Of a stretch of DNA of 54,527 bases, positions 1 through 7,858 are shown piece by piece. The position numbers and the translations under genes are program-made. This DNA is from Candidatus Heimdallarchaeota archaeon (lineage in GTDB: Archaea; Asgardarchaeota; Heimdallarchaeia; Heimdallarchaeales; Heimdallarchaeaceae), in assembly GCA_019057815.1 (NCBI GenBank), contig JAHLWR010000023.1:1-54527 (forward strand), given 5' to 3'. Under the pieces are notes generated by a model, which was not told the DNA's origin, ran no database searches, and was given only the letters and a program-made list of their open reading frames with translations. The stretch's first letter is position 1. Each line of letters opens with the position of its first letter.

Positions 1-41
1 TGAGGGAGGTGCTTGAAAGTGAACAATTAACCCCTCTGCGT

Positions 42-656
42 CTATTTTAGTTTTTCCCTCTTTTGTGCACTCCGCATCCTGTACATCTGTCCAGAAAACG
101 AAGAGATGATCGCTACCAGATCCTCCACTAACTCCTGTTTCATGCTCCTTTCTTCCTTCTTCGCTTCCGCATTCGTCACAATTTCTGTACCAAAACACTG
201 GAAAAACTGCTCAAGGTATGCAAAACCGAAACGTGTCAACCTATCCCTGTACGTTATTTCTAGTTTACTGATACCTCCCCGCATTATCTTCGTCATCACC
301 TGTACAAGACCTTTTCTCCTACTATTCAGCCCACTGCCAATATCTTTATGAGTAGATACAAGATGTAGTCCCTGCATTTTACAATAGTGTTCAAGAGTCT
401 CTTCCTGTCTGCTGAGGTCATCTTTCTGGTCATGTGAAGATACCCTGGCATAGCTTACTACTCTGGAACACTTTTGTTGTGTTTCTCTCCGTTTTCTCCC
501 CAGAAGCACTCTCCGTATCTCTGCTAACGCGAACCTCCTATGTCCTCCCTGTGTTCTGAACGCTCTTATGCTCCCTCTCTTCTCCCACCTCCGTACTGTT
601 GTCACACATACTCCCATCAGTGCCGCTGTTATAGATATTGGGTATAAGACTTGCAT
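42..656 (-). CDS. tnpA: IS607-family serine recombinase (TnpA)
   Basis: Small serine recombinase that would catalyse cut and strand exchange of an IS607-type element. Residues 1-52 form a MerR-like helix-turn-helix (TTVRRWEKRG, then GGHRRF), and a resolvase catalytic domain follows from about 65, with the nucleophile motif SYARVSSHDQKDDL (Ser73) and the RDRLTRFG signature near 140. The length of 204 residues is normal for the family. IS607 elements usually carry a tnpB just downstream. Here that would lie beyond the left edge, so its presence cannot be judged. No element end could be defined upstream. It is GC-richer than its neighbours, which fits a mobile gene. Confidence 0.93.
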   Translation of the reverse strand: MQVLYPISITAALMGVCVTTVRRWEKRGSIRAFRTQGGHRRFALAEIRRVLLGRKRRETQQKCSRVVSYARVSSHDQKDDLSRQEETLEHYCKMQGLHLVSTHKDIGSGLNSRRKGLVQVMTKIMRGGISKLEITYRDRLTRFGFAYLEQFFQCFGTEIVTNAEAKKEERSMKQELVEDLVAIISSFSGQMYRMRSAQKREKLK

Positions 657-743
657 ATTTGGACTTTGTACCAGTTTTCCCTGTAAAACTTTTTTGTATG
701 TCTAGATTTTATTACGTTAAATCAGTTTGAAGGGAATAGTTGG

Positions 744-1022
744 TCACCCCCTACCTGAAATTCTCATTTCATCTATTTCAATTCCTGACCTTTGTATGGC
801 CTTCCTTATCTTTTTTCTCCAAGGAATATCTTTTCTTTTTTCTACTGCTCTTTGGATTATTTCTCTAGCTTTGGGATCTTGTTCATCAGGTCCTGTACTT
901 AGTTTCCATTCTAATAGTTCTATTGCTTGTTCAACAATATTCCCTTGAGTTGTGTCTAATTCAGCAGCTAGTTTTTTGATTTTTTTTCTCAATTCATCAT
1001 CAATAGTTACAGAGGTTGTCAT
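744..1022 (-). CDS. Ribbon-helix-helix protein, orphan antitoxin-like
   Basis: 92 residues. The first 40 match a ribbon-helix-helix fold: an N-terminal strand TTSVTIDDELRKKIKKLA, then two helices ending in EQAIELLEWKL. Such proteins bind operator DNA as dimers and often serve as antitoxins whose C-terminal tail neutralises a toxin. The charged tail here, up to RISGRG, could be that segment. No toxin follows on the same strand: only about 90 bp separate it from the recombinase. It is therefore either a lone regulator or an antitoxin that lost its partner. Tandem 8-bp repeats just upstream could be its operator. Confidence 0.7.
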   Translation of the reverse strand: MTTSVTIDDELRKKIKKLAAELDTTQGNIVEQAIELLEWKLSTGPDEQDPKAREIIQRAVEKRKDIPWRKKIRKAIQRSGIEIDEMRISGRG

Positions 1023-1038
1023 ACAATCAAGTACACAT

Positions 1039-1054
1039 ACATTAATACATTAAT
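1039..1054. promoter_or_regulatory. Tandem 8-bp repeat, possible RHH operator
   Basis: Two adjacent copies of ACATTAAT lie 17 bp upstream of the ribbon-helix-helix start, followed by a partly inverted copy AATGTAT. RHH dimers commonly bind tandem half-sites of about this spacing upstream of their own gene. The assignment rests on position only. Confidence 0.3.
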
Positions 1055-1181
1055 AAATGTATACGTGAAAAACAACTTTAGGGAAGTTTTGAATTTTATT
1101 TACAACAATCTTGGATTAAAACAAATAGCGCTAAAGCATATGAATTTATATAGAATAGCAGATATAGAATCTTGATATAAA

Positions 1182-1565
1182 TTGAGTCATGAAGAAATAA
1201 AAAAATTTCGACAAAAAGCAAATGGTTTTCTAGATACAGCTGTATATAACTACAATCAAGGAAGAAATGATATAGCAGCTTTTTGTATTGAACAATCAGT
1301 ACAACTTTTTATAAAAACAAAGCTATTAGAAACTGTAGGAGAATTCCCTAGGACTCACAACATTGTCTTATTACTAAAAGAGCTAGGAGCAGTATTCAAA
1401 AAAGGTAAAATAGAAAAATTCATTCAACAACATATTGGAATTCTTACTAAATTATCTGATGTTTATATCACTTCCAGATACTATACTCGTGATTTTTTCA
1501 AAGAAGAGTTAGATGAGCTTTTAGTCTTTACAGAGAAAATAAAAGAGATGCTAGAGTATGATTAG
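1182..1565 (+). CDS. HEPN-domain protein of a HEPN/MNT pair
   Basis: 127-residue all-helical protein of the HEPN type (PF05168-like). It shows YNQGRNDIAAFCIEQSVQLF in the first helices, the RTHNIVLLLKEL motif near residue 50 and TSRYYTR near 100. HEPN proteins of this kind pair with a minimal nucleotidyltransferase as toxin-antitoxin or as a two-subunit enzyme. No clear R-x4-6-H ribonuclease motif is visible, so RNase activity is doubtful. The start is TTG; the nearest ATG is out of frame. A TATA-like ATTTATATAG about 35 bp upstream suggests a nearly leaderless message. The end overlaps the next gene by 8 bp. Confidence 0.8.
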   Translation: MSHEEIKKFRQKANGFLDTAVYNYNQGRNDIAAFCIEQSVQLFIKTKLLETVGEFPRTHNIVLLLKELGAVFKKGKIEKFIQQHIGILTKLSDVYITSRYYTRDFFKEELDELLVFTEKIKEMLEYD

Positions 1566-1887
1566 CGACTATTTCAAGGAAGTAAGAAAGCTGTCCAGAA
1601 TGAAGAAACAATTTTTCAAAAACTATCTTTCTTATGCTAGAAAAATTAAGGAAAAAACTGAGGGAGAAGTGATAATATTCGGTTCAATAGTAGAAGAAAA
1701 GGAAACAATGGTTTCTGATATTGACATGTTAGTAGTTCTAGAAACTCTTAATTTGAAAAAAAGGGAAGAAATAATGCGTAAGATAAATAGCATATTAGGT
1801 TATTATCATCCGTTTGAGATTCATCTAGTAGATAAGGAAGGCAAAAAATGGTATATGAGATTCATTAAAAATTTTGTAATTGTATGA
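1558..1887 (+). CDS. MNT-type minimal nucleotidyltransferase
   Basis: 109 residues, the usual size for an MNT antitoxin-like nucleotidyltransferase. The catalytic pattern is present: GS at 42-43 and SDID with Asp54 and Asp56, the metal ligands of the pol-beta fold. Family members can transfer AMP to the partner HEPN protein and so inactivate it. The start ATG lies inside the end of the HEPN gene (ATGATTAG overlap), so the two are almost certainly co-translated. Downstream lies the convergent end of a NosD-like gene. Confidence 0.85.
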   Translation: MISDYFKEVRKLSRMKKQFFKNYLSYARKIKEKTEGEVIIFGSIVEEKETMVSDIDMLVVLETLNLKKREEIMRKINSILGYYHPFEIHLVDKEGKKWYMRFIKNFVIV

Positions 1888-2008
1888 AAACGTTATTTCT
1901 TCTATGTAAAAATATTCGAACAAGGGAATTTGAAGAGAGAGACATTAGAACACTAATAGCTACTAACTATAACACAGATATCTTTTGGAAAAAGAGAAAG
2001 AATAGTAG

Positions 2009-3232
2009 TTACTTGATCCTCTTATCTTTTTTTCGAGAGATAATCATTGTGAGTATCAAGGGAACTACTGCTATTAGTAGAGTAAATGTGAAAAATACTT
2101 GAGTTTCAACTGTAGAATATTCAGCAGGTTCATCAAGAGGGTAAAGATCGACCGAATCAGCAGAACCATCAATAGAATAAGAACCAGTTCCTGACCAATC
2201 AGACCAATAGTTGCCCTCTTTTGTTGCAGAGTCATACCAGAAGTTGTTAGCTTCATCATCTCTTGCTTGAGAAGTTCCTCCTATATTATTGTCTATAAGG
2301 TTATTATGGTGAATACTGTTGTTGTCAGCATAAAAACCTAGACAGATTCCATATTCTTCATTTTCTTGTAGATGATTGTAAGTAATGTCACAAAACTCAG
2401 AATAGGAAATATAGATACCGTTGTAATTAGTGTTGCTGCATATGTTGTTGATGACAGTAGAACTATCAGAAGTACAAAGGGAGATGCCTCTCCAGTTATT
2501 GTTTTCGCACATGTTGTTTGCCGCAGTAGAACCGTCAGAAGAAGAAAGTCTAATGCCTACATTGTTATTGTTGCACGTGTTGTTTGCAACAGTAGAACTG
2601 TCAGAATCCTCAATCAAGATGCCGTACTTGGCATTATTGTTGCACGTGTTGTTTGCAACAGTCGTACTTACAGAATCCTCAATCAAGATACCCCAGAGGT
2701 TATTGCTGCACGTGTTATTGATAACAGTAGAATAATCAGAATCCCGAAGCTCAATGCCACAGACGTTATTGTTGTTGCACGTGTTGTTTGCAATAGTAGA
2801 GTTATAAGAAGAGCAAAGTCCGATGCCGTGGGAGTTGTTATTGCATGTGTTGTTAATGACAGTAGCTGAACCATCAGCTATATAACCGATATAAATGCCA
2901 ACATCTGCTGCGTCAACATAACAGTTACGAATAATGAAATGTCTCGTGGTCCATCTAATATGAATACCACAATTATCTTTTGTTGTAATGTTGTACCCTT
3001 CAATAAGATAAGGATCTTCTTCCGTGCCGGAACCAGGAAAAACCTCAAGATCGTAGTTAACAGTAATGAATATAGAATCATGTGGGGTAAGGGAGGAGTA
3101 AAATACTTGTTTGTAAGAATCAGTTGTAGAATATACACTCACAATAGAGTATATACTTATTCCAATAATTAAAATAGAAACACATAAAAATCTTCTAGAT
3201 GCTACTCTAGATAGTTTTAAGTTCTTTTGCAT
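2009..3232 (-). CDS. NosD-like secreted beta-helix surface protein, membrane-anchored
   Basis: 407 residues. An N-terminal signal segment (RRFLCVSILIIGISIYSIVS) is followed by the family entry motif GSGTEEDPYLIEGYNITT near residue 70. About seven repeats of roughly 22 residues follow, with the core STVANNTCNNN..GI; these are the coils of a right-handed parallel beta-helix. Then comes the conserved NYWSDWSGTGSYSIDG block and a C-terminal membrane segment (FFTFTLLIAVVPLILTMI) with a basic tail, which predicts an outward-facing anchored protein. The role is unknown; carbohydrate binding or adhesion is plausible for the fold. The ribosome site is TAGGTTAAA, and a TATA-like ATATATAAG lies about 50 bp upstream. 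Confidence 0.85.
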   Translation of the reverse strand: MQKNLKLSRVASRRFLCVSILIIGISIYSIVSVYSTTDSYKQVFYSSLTPHDSIFITVNYDLEVFPGSGTEEDPYLIEGYNITTKDNCGIHIRWTTRHFIIRNCYVDAADVGIYIGYIADGSATVINNTCNNNSHGIGLCSSYNSTIANNTCNNNNVCGIELRDSDYSTVINNTCSNNLWGILIEDSVSTTVANNTCNNNAKYGILIEDSDSSTVANNTCNNNNVGIRLSSSDGSTAANNMCENNNWRGISLCTSDSSTVINNICSNTNYNGIYISYSEFCDITYNHLQENEEYGICLGFYADNNSIHHNNLIDNNIGGTSQARDDEANNFWYDSATKEGNYWSDWSGTGSYSIDGSADSVDLYPLDEPAEYSTVETQVFFTFTLLIAVVPLILTMIISRKKDKRIK

Positions 3233-3432
3233 AGTTTAACCTACAAAAATGTCAATTTAATATCTAGAATTTTTAACACTTATATATCTTATCGACTTGA
3301 TTTAAGTAGTAAGTAAAAAAGAAACGAAACCTCTAACTTTAAGAATAATTAGGAGACTATTAAGACTTAAATATTAAAGACTCAGACCAAGTTGTGCATG
3401 TTTAATCTGTTGAGAGATAAAAGTATTTTCGT

Positions 3433-3924
3433 TTATTGCATTTTTCTAGTTATAACTTTTTTATCAATAATGTGTAAGTCTATTGAGAACTCCTTTTCAA
3501 TCTTTTTTTGTATCTCCTTGGTTAATTCCCTTTCTTTCATAAAATATACAGGTAAAGAAAATAATGCACTAACAGCCATTGAATAACAGTCAGCGAGAGC
3601 AATTGGTATTTTACACTTAATATGCGCAGCTAGCTCTTCTGAAGCAGGTAATCGCAAAATGATTAAGTTTTCTGTAAGATCATCAATATATTTCTTTGCA
3701 ATTTTCCATCCATACTTTCTGCATAATATATACAGGAGTTCGGTAAGTGTTAAGGATGTGATATATACAGCTTGATATTCCTTTGATTCCAAAATGTTAC
3801 TTTTCAGAAAAGAAAGTAACTTCAAATCATTTTCATCTTCAGGATCAAGAGACATATATTCTACTAGAATACTTGTATCGACTACAATACCGTTGATTTG
3901 GGTATTTCTAGAGCTGTTATTCAT
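3433..3924 (-). CDS. PIN-domain toxin, VapC-like
   Basis: 163-residue PIN domain protein, expected to be a Mg-dependent ribonuclease. Acidic positions are visible: Asp16 in IVVDTSILVEY, Glu62 in TELLYILC and Asp112 in IALADCYSMA. The usual fourth acidic motif is replaced by FMKERE around 129-133. The start overlaps the end of the upstream small gene by 8 bp, as in VapBC operons. It is slightly long for VapC (about 130-150) because of a C-terminal extension rich in Lys and Ile. The target RNA is unknown. Confidence 0.85.
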   Translation of the reverse strand: MNNSSRNTQINGIVVDTSILVEYMSLDPEDENDLKLLSFLKSNILESKEYQAVYITSLTLTELLYILCRKYGWKIAKKYIDDLTENLIILRLPASEELAAHIKCKIPIALADCYSMAVSALFSLPVYFMKERELTKEIQKKIEKEFSIDLHIIDKKVITRKMQ

Positions 3925-4156
3925 TTGCTAGTGATTCCTTTCTCAATTCTTCATAGATTTTTCTTCCATCCTCCCCCAAAAGACCTTGAAATTGATCAAA
4001 GGATCTTTTACCGATTTTATCTAGTTGACAAGAACGTATGAGGAAATCAATTACATCATCGTAAGAAAGAGAACGACCATACAACAATTCAAGGCGGTTT
4101 TTGGCTGTAAACAAAGCTTTTTTTGTTGGTTCTTTTATTTGAATAGTAGTTGACAT
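3917..4156 (-). CDS. VapB-like antitoxin
   Basis: 79 residues. The N-terminus STTIQIKEPTKKALFTAK resembles the DNA-binding strand-helix of archaeal VapB-type antitoxins, followed by helices DVIDFLIRSC and a charged tail. Its end overlaps the PIN gene start by 8 bp, so the pair is translationally coupled. It should bind and inhibit the PIN protein and repress the pair's own promoter; a perfect inverted repeat lies 9 bp upstream of its start codon. Confidence 0.8.
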   Translation of the reverse strand: MSTTIQIKEPTKKALFTAKNRLELLYGRSLSYDDVIDFLIRSCQLDKIGKRSFDQFQGLLGEDGRKIYEELRKESLANE

Positions 4157-4164
4157 ATATATAC

Positions 4165-4181
4165 ACTATATTTATTATAGT
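4165..4181. promoter_or_regulatory. Inverted repeat, candidate VapB operator
   Basis: Perfect inverted repeat ACTATA-TTTAT-TATAGT, a few bases upstream of the antitoxin start and within an AT-rich promoter stretch that includes TATATAT. Position and symmetry fit autoregulation of the toxin-antitoxin operon; the AT-rich context makes chance symmetry possible. Confidence 0.45.
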
Positions 4182-4229
4182 CGTTATAACATATATATAT
4201 TTTGGAAAAAAAGAAAGAATAGTAGTTAC

Positions 4230-5912
4230 TTAAGCTGTTTTTAGTCTTTTTCGAGAGAATAATTTTAGGAGTAGCAAAGGAACTATTACTATTAGTAGAG
4301 AAAATGTGAAAAACATTTTAGTTTCAGATGTAGAAAATTTAACAGGTTCATCAAGAGGGTAAAGATCGACAGAATTAGATAGTCCATCTATAGGATAACT
4401 TCCTTCTCCTATATAATCTGACCAGTAATTACCTTCAGAAGTTTCAGTATCATACCAGAAATTATTAGTACAATCATCATATGCTTGTGAAGTTCCTCCT
4501 AGATTATTGTCTACAAAGTTATTATGATGAACAAGAGTATTATCAGAATCGTATCTTAAGTATAATCCATAACCTCCATTTTCTTGTAGAAGATTGTAAA
4601 TAACAATACAACTACTAGAAAAGTGAAGCAAGATGCCATTGTCGTTATTGCTGCACGTGTTGTTAGCAACAGTCGAACTACTAGAATCTGAAAGATAGAT
4701 GCCTACCCAGCGGTTGTTGCTGCACATGTTGTTAATGACAGCAGAACTCCCTGAAGACCAAAGATAGATGCCCAGTTCGTTATTATTGTTGCACGTGTTG
4801 TTTGCAACAGTCGAACTATCAGAATAGCCAAGCACGATACCTTCCCTGTTATTGTTGTTGCATGTGTTGTTGGTAACAGTAGAACAATTAGAAACCTCAA
4901 GATAGATGCCCCAGTAGTTATTGCTGCACGTGTTGTTGGCAATAGTCGAATTAACAGAAGAGTAAAGAGAGATACCTCCGTTGTTATTGCAGCACATGTT
5001 GTTAATAATAACTGAATGTGTACAGGAGTAAAGACATAGACCAGTTGCAGCGCTATTTAATATTTGGTCACGTACTGTAACATTAGTACAATTGACTAAT
5101 ATCAATTGACCGTAAACTGGTTCAGAAATTATCGTAGAGTCAAGGTTAGTGTAAAAACCAAGTTTCTTACCATTCACCCAATTATTCTCGATTGTATATG
5201 ATATGTAAGCATCGAGGGTATTTTCTATTATCTCTAAACCACAGTTAGCAAAAGTGTTGTTGGCAACAGTCGAACTATCAGAATAAGAAAAAAAGATGTC
5301 GTCACCGCTATTGTTACACGTGTTGTTAATGACATTCGCACTCCCAGAATTGTCAAGCTTGATGCCATGGAAGTGACTTTTGCTACACGTGTTGTTAATG
5401 ACATTCGCACTCCCAGAAGACTGAAAATAGATACCATGTCTATTTTTGCTACACGTGTTGTTTGCCACTGTCGAATTATTAGAATAGTAAAGATAGATGC
5501 CTTTGTTGCCATTGTTGCTACACGTGTTGTTAATGACACTTGCTGTTCCATCAGCTACATTATCGATGTAAATTCCATTCCATACAGCGTCAACATAGCA
5601 GTTACGAACAATAAAATATCTAGTTGTACTATTAATATAAATACCATTGTCATCAGTTGTTGTAATAATACTATATCCCTCAATAACATAAGGTTCCTCA
5701 AAAGTACCTGAACCGGGAAATACCTCAAAACCACTATCAGAAGTAATAGATATTGGATCATGGGGGGTCAACGAGGAGTAAGAGAGTGGATCATAAGAGA
5801 CAGTTGTAGCATTTAATCTCATACTAGAGAATATACTTAGTCCTATAATTAAAATTGAAACACATACAAATCTTCTTATTGAAACTTTAGATTGTTTTAA
5901 TTGCTTTTTCAT
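4230..5912 (-). CDS. NosD-like secreted beta-helix surface protein, membrane-anchored
   Basis: 560 residues, the same plan as its relatives in this window: signal segment (RRFVCVSILIIGLSIFS), entry motif GSGTFEEPYVIEGYSI, about eleven beta-helix repeats, the NYWSDYIGEGSYPIDG block, then a membrane segment (FFTFSLLIVIVPLLLLKLF) and a basic end. After five repeats there is the conserved non-repeat insertion NNWVNGKKLGFYTNLDST, running into EPVYGQLILVNCTNVTVRD, also seen at 36661-38004 and 46379-48562. The ribosome site is AGGTGAAATT before ATG. The promoter carries the TTTAAAATTCC box shared by several family members. A pyrimidine-rich stretch follows the stop. Confidence 0.87.
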   Translation of the reverse strand: MKKQLKQSKVSIRRFVCVSILIIGLSIFSSMRLNATTVSYDPLSYSSLTPHDPISITSDSGFEVFPGSGTFEEPYVIEGYSIITTTDDNGIYINSTTRYFIVRNCYVDAVWNGIYIDNVADGTASVINNTCSNNGNKGIYLYYSNNSTVANNTCSKNRHGIYFQSSGSANVINNTCSKSHFHGIKLDNSGSANVINNTCNNSGDDIFFSYSDSSTVANNTFANCGLEIIENTLDAYISYTIENNWVNGKKLGFYTNLDSTIISEPVYGQLILVNCTNVTVRDQILNSAATGLCLYSCTHSVIINNMCCNNNGGISLYSSVNSTIANNTCSNNYWGIYLEVSNCSTVTNNTCNNNNREGIVLGYSDSSTVANNTCNNNNELGIYLWSSGSSAVINNMCSNNRWVGIYLSDSSSSTVANNTCSNNDNGILLHFSSSCIVIYNLLQENGGYGLYLRYDSDNTLVHHNNFVDNNLGGTSQAYDDCTNNFWYDTETSEGNYWSDYIGEGSYPIDGLSNSVDLYPLDEPVKFSTSETKMFFTFSLLIVIVPLLLLKLFSRKRLKTA

Positions 5913-5954
5913 AATTTCACCTAAAAAAATGATATATGCTCAAGAAATATGCTT

Positions 5955-5980
5955 TAGGAATTTTAAATCTTTCGTCGGGG
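5955..5980 (-). promoter_or_regulatory. Shared NosD promoter box, copy 1
   Basis: Read on the minus strand, CCCCGACGAAAGATTTAAAA followed by TTCC. A TATA-like TTTAAAA is preceded by a purine-rich BRE-like CGAAAG, about 45-50 bp from the start codon. Nearly the same block occurs upstream of three other NosD genes, so it is probably the core promoter plus a shared regulatory site. Confidence 0.6.
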
Positions 5981-6095
5981 AAAAGACAATCTTTTATCTT
6001 AATTTGCTAAAATTCTCAAATTTGTTATGTTGAATCCCAGTATAAAATCAGGTTAATAATGTTGAAAGACAAGGAAAGAAAAAGGAAGAAGAGAA

Positions 6096-7685
6096 TTATT
6101 TTCTTCTTTTATTTAAAACTATCACTGAGATGAATGAAAGTATACTAATTAAGCTTATGAGAGAGCTTATCTTACCTAATTCAGGTATGACTATTACTGA
6201 GCCTAATGGATATAAATCGAAAGCTCCAGCCGGTCCATCGATAGCATAAGTTCCTGTTCCAGGCCAATTATCCCAATAGTTTCCTTCCTCAAGGGTTTCA
6301 TTGTACCAGAAATTATTTGTTCCCCAATCGCTTCCGTAACTTGACCCACTACTGCAGTTGATGAAATTGTTATGATAAATCACATTATGTTGTGATTCAT
6401 CTATTATCACACCATACCAAACTATATCTTGGAAAAGATTATCAGTGATAGTGAAGTTATTAGAATTCTCTGCTATTCTAATTCCATAATATAAACCGTT
6501 CTGGATATAGTTCCAACTGATATAGCTGAAATTAGATCTCAAACCAGATATACTCAGAGCCATATTTAAGAAAGAATTATTGTATATGTGAATGTTCTCA
6601 CAATTAGAAAAAACAACACCAACAATACTACTATCGAAGAAACACCGACGAATTGTAATATCGTCACAAAATTCTAATTGAACATTAGTATAGATTTCTT
6701 GAGCTAAGTTATCTTGAGAAACAATTTGAACATTTGTGCAATTAACCAGTATGATTTGAGGTCGTTGAGAAGATATTTCCAAATCTACCAAATTTTCTCC
6801 ATAGTAGATATCAACACCATCAATTTTGTTATTCGACTGAATATCTAAAGTTAGAAAGTCTTCTACATTATCATCTATTACACCAAGATCACAAGCATGG
6901 AATTCATTTCCTTCTACTAGAGCATAGTTAGAGTCAGCGATCCCAACACCGCGATAGGTATTATCTGAGCAATTATTATATCCTATATAAGCATCAGTGC
7001 AATTGTCAACAAAAATACCGTTAGTAATACCTCTATCACAAATATTATACTGTATGGTTACATCCCATGAATTCTCAGCTAAGATTCCTGAATCATAGGT
7101 AGAATCGTAAATTTCGTTGAAGAATAGGTCAGCACTGTAACTGTCAACTACATAAATACCTTTACCACAAGTGTAAATACGATTGTTATAAACCAGTGTG
7201 TGACTAGCATTGTTAAGATATATACCAGATGATGGAGATACATTAACTATACAATCCATTACGGTTGCGCTTTCAGTATTTGTAATTCCTATACCATACC
7301 ATCCACTAATAAGTGTACAATTCCTGATTTTGGCTGTACCTGGTGCAACGTTATCTATTAATATGTCATACAGATTTGCTCCAATTGTACAGTTAACAAT
7401 CATAAAATATTTAGTAGTACCGCTAATAGAAATACCTAACTGCGCAAGTGTATCGATATTAAGATCTTGAAACATGTAAGGATCGATTTCAGTACCAGTC
7501 CCTGCAGATGATTCCCATTCAAGATCAACGTCATCTAGAATTATAATTGGATCATCCAAATGATAACTGGGGAAACTAATAGTATCATCAGGTTTTGAGA
7601 GAACGTAATTATTATTTGGGAGTAAAGAGGGAACCATTATCAATAAAGAACACAGAGTTAAGAATGAGATTATACTTCTATTCAA
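6096..7685 (-). CDS. NosD-like beta-helix surface protein, divergent member
   Basis: 529 residues. Signal segment (IISFLTLCSLLIMVPSLLP), entry motif GTGTEIDPYMFQDLNI near 60, then beta-helix coils that are much less regular than in the neighbours and lack the NNTCNNN core. The NYWDNWPGTGTYAIDG block is kept. The C-terminus reads VIPELGKISSLISLISILSF and then a KRRK tail, similar in layout to a PEF-type archaeal sorting signal. The start is TTG, chosen because TAGGTGAT lies five bases upstream. It appears to be an older lineage than the high-identity members around it. Function unknown. Confidence 0.85.
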   Translation of the reverse strand: MNRSIISFLTLCSLLIMVPSLLPNNNYVLSKPDDTISFPSYHLDDPIIILDDVDLEWESSAGTGTEIDPYMFQDLNIDTLAQLGISISGTTKYFMIVNCTIGANLYDILIDNVAPGTAKIRNCTLISGWYGIGITNTESATVMDCIVNVSPSSGIYLNNASHTLVYNNRIYTCGKGIYVVDSYSADLFFNEIYDSTYDSGILAENSWDVTIQYNICDRGITNGIFVDNCTDAYIGYNNCSDNTYRGVGIADSNYALVEGNEFHACDLGVIDDNVEDFLTLDIQSNNKIDGVDIYYGENLVDLEISSQRPQIILVNCTNVQIVSQDNLAQEIYTNVQLEFCDDITIRRCFFDSSIVGVVFSNCENIHIYNNSFLNMALSISGLRSNFSYISWNYIQNGLYYGIRIAENSNNFTITDNLFQDIVWYGVIIDESQHNVIYHNNFINCSSGSSYGSDWGTNNFWYNETLEEGNYWDNWPGTGTYAIDGPAGAFDLYPLGSVIVIPELGKISSLISLISILSFISVIVLNKRRK

Positions 7686-7858
7686 TTTAAATCACCTAGT
7701 CATACGATTGACTATTGTTTCTTATAAATGTATATGGTGAGCATTACAAAAAGCTCAATCAAAAGAATTTAGTAAAAAATCTTTTTAATGCTTGTCTTCA
7801 TGCCATAAATTCGGATTAAAAATACTTAAAGAAAAGGAAGAAAAAAAGAAGGAAGAAA

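Noticed and set aside
1884-2102. 72-codon frame after the MNT gene
   Set aside because: It overlaps the 3' end of the minus-strand NosD gene and its flank, its ending is the antisense of the membrane-anchor codons, and the protein has no domain-like pattern.
2372-2869. Long plus-strand frame opposite NosD repeats
   Set aside because: It is the antisense of the repeated NNTCNNN coding units, as are many other frames opposite or shifted to NosD genes (for example 5234-5551, 37450-37926, 39664-40131, 42393-42734).
3392-3586. Plus-strand frame opposite the PIN gene
   Set aside because: Shadow of the PIN-domain gene, whose catalytic residues and operon overlap are clear.
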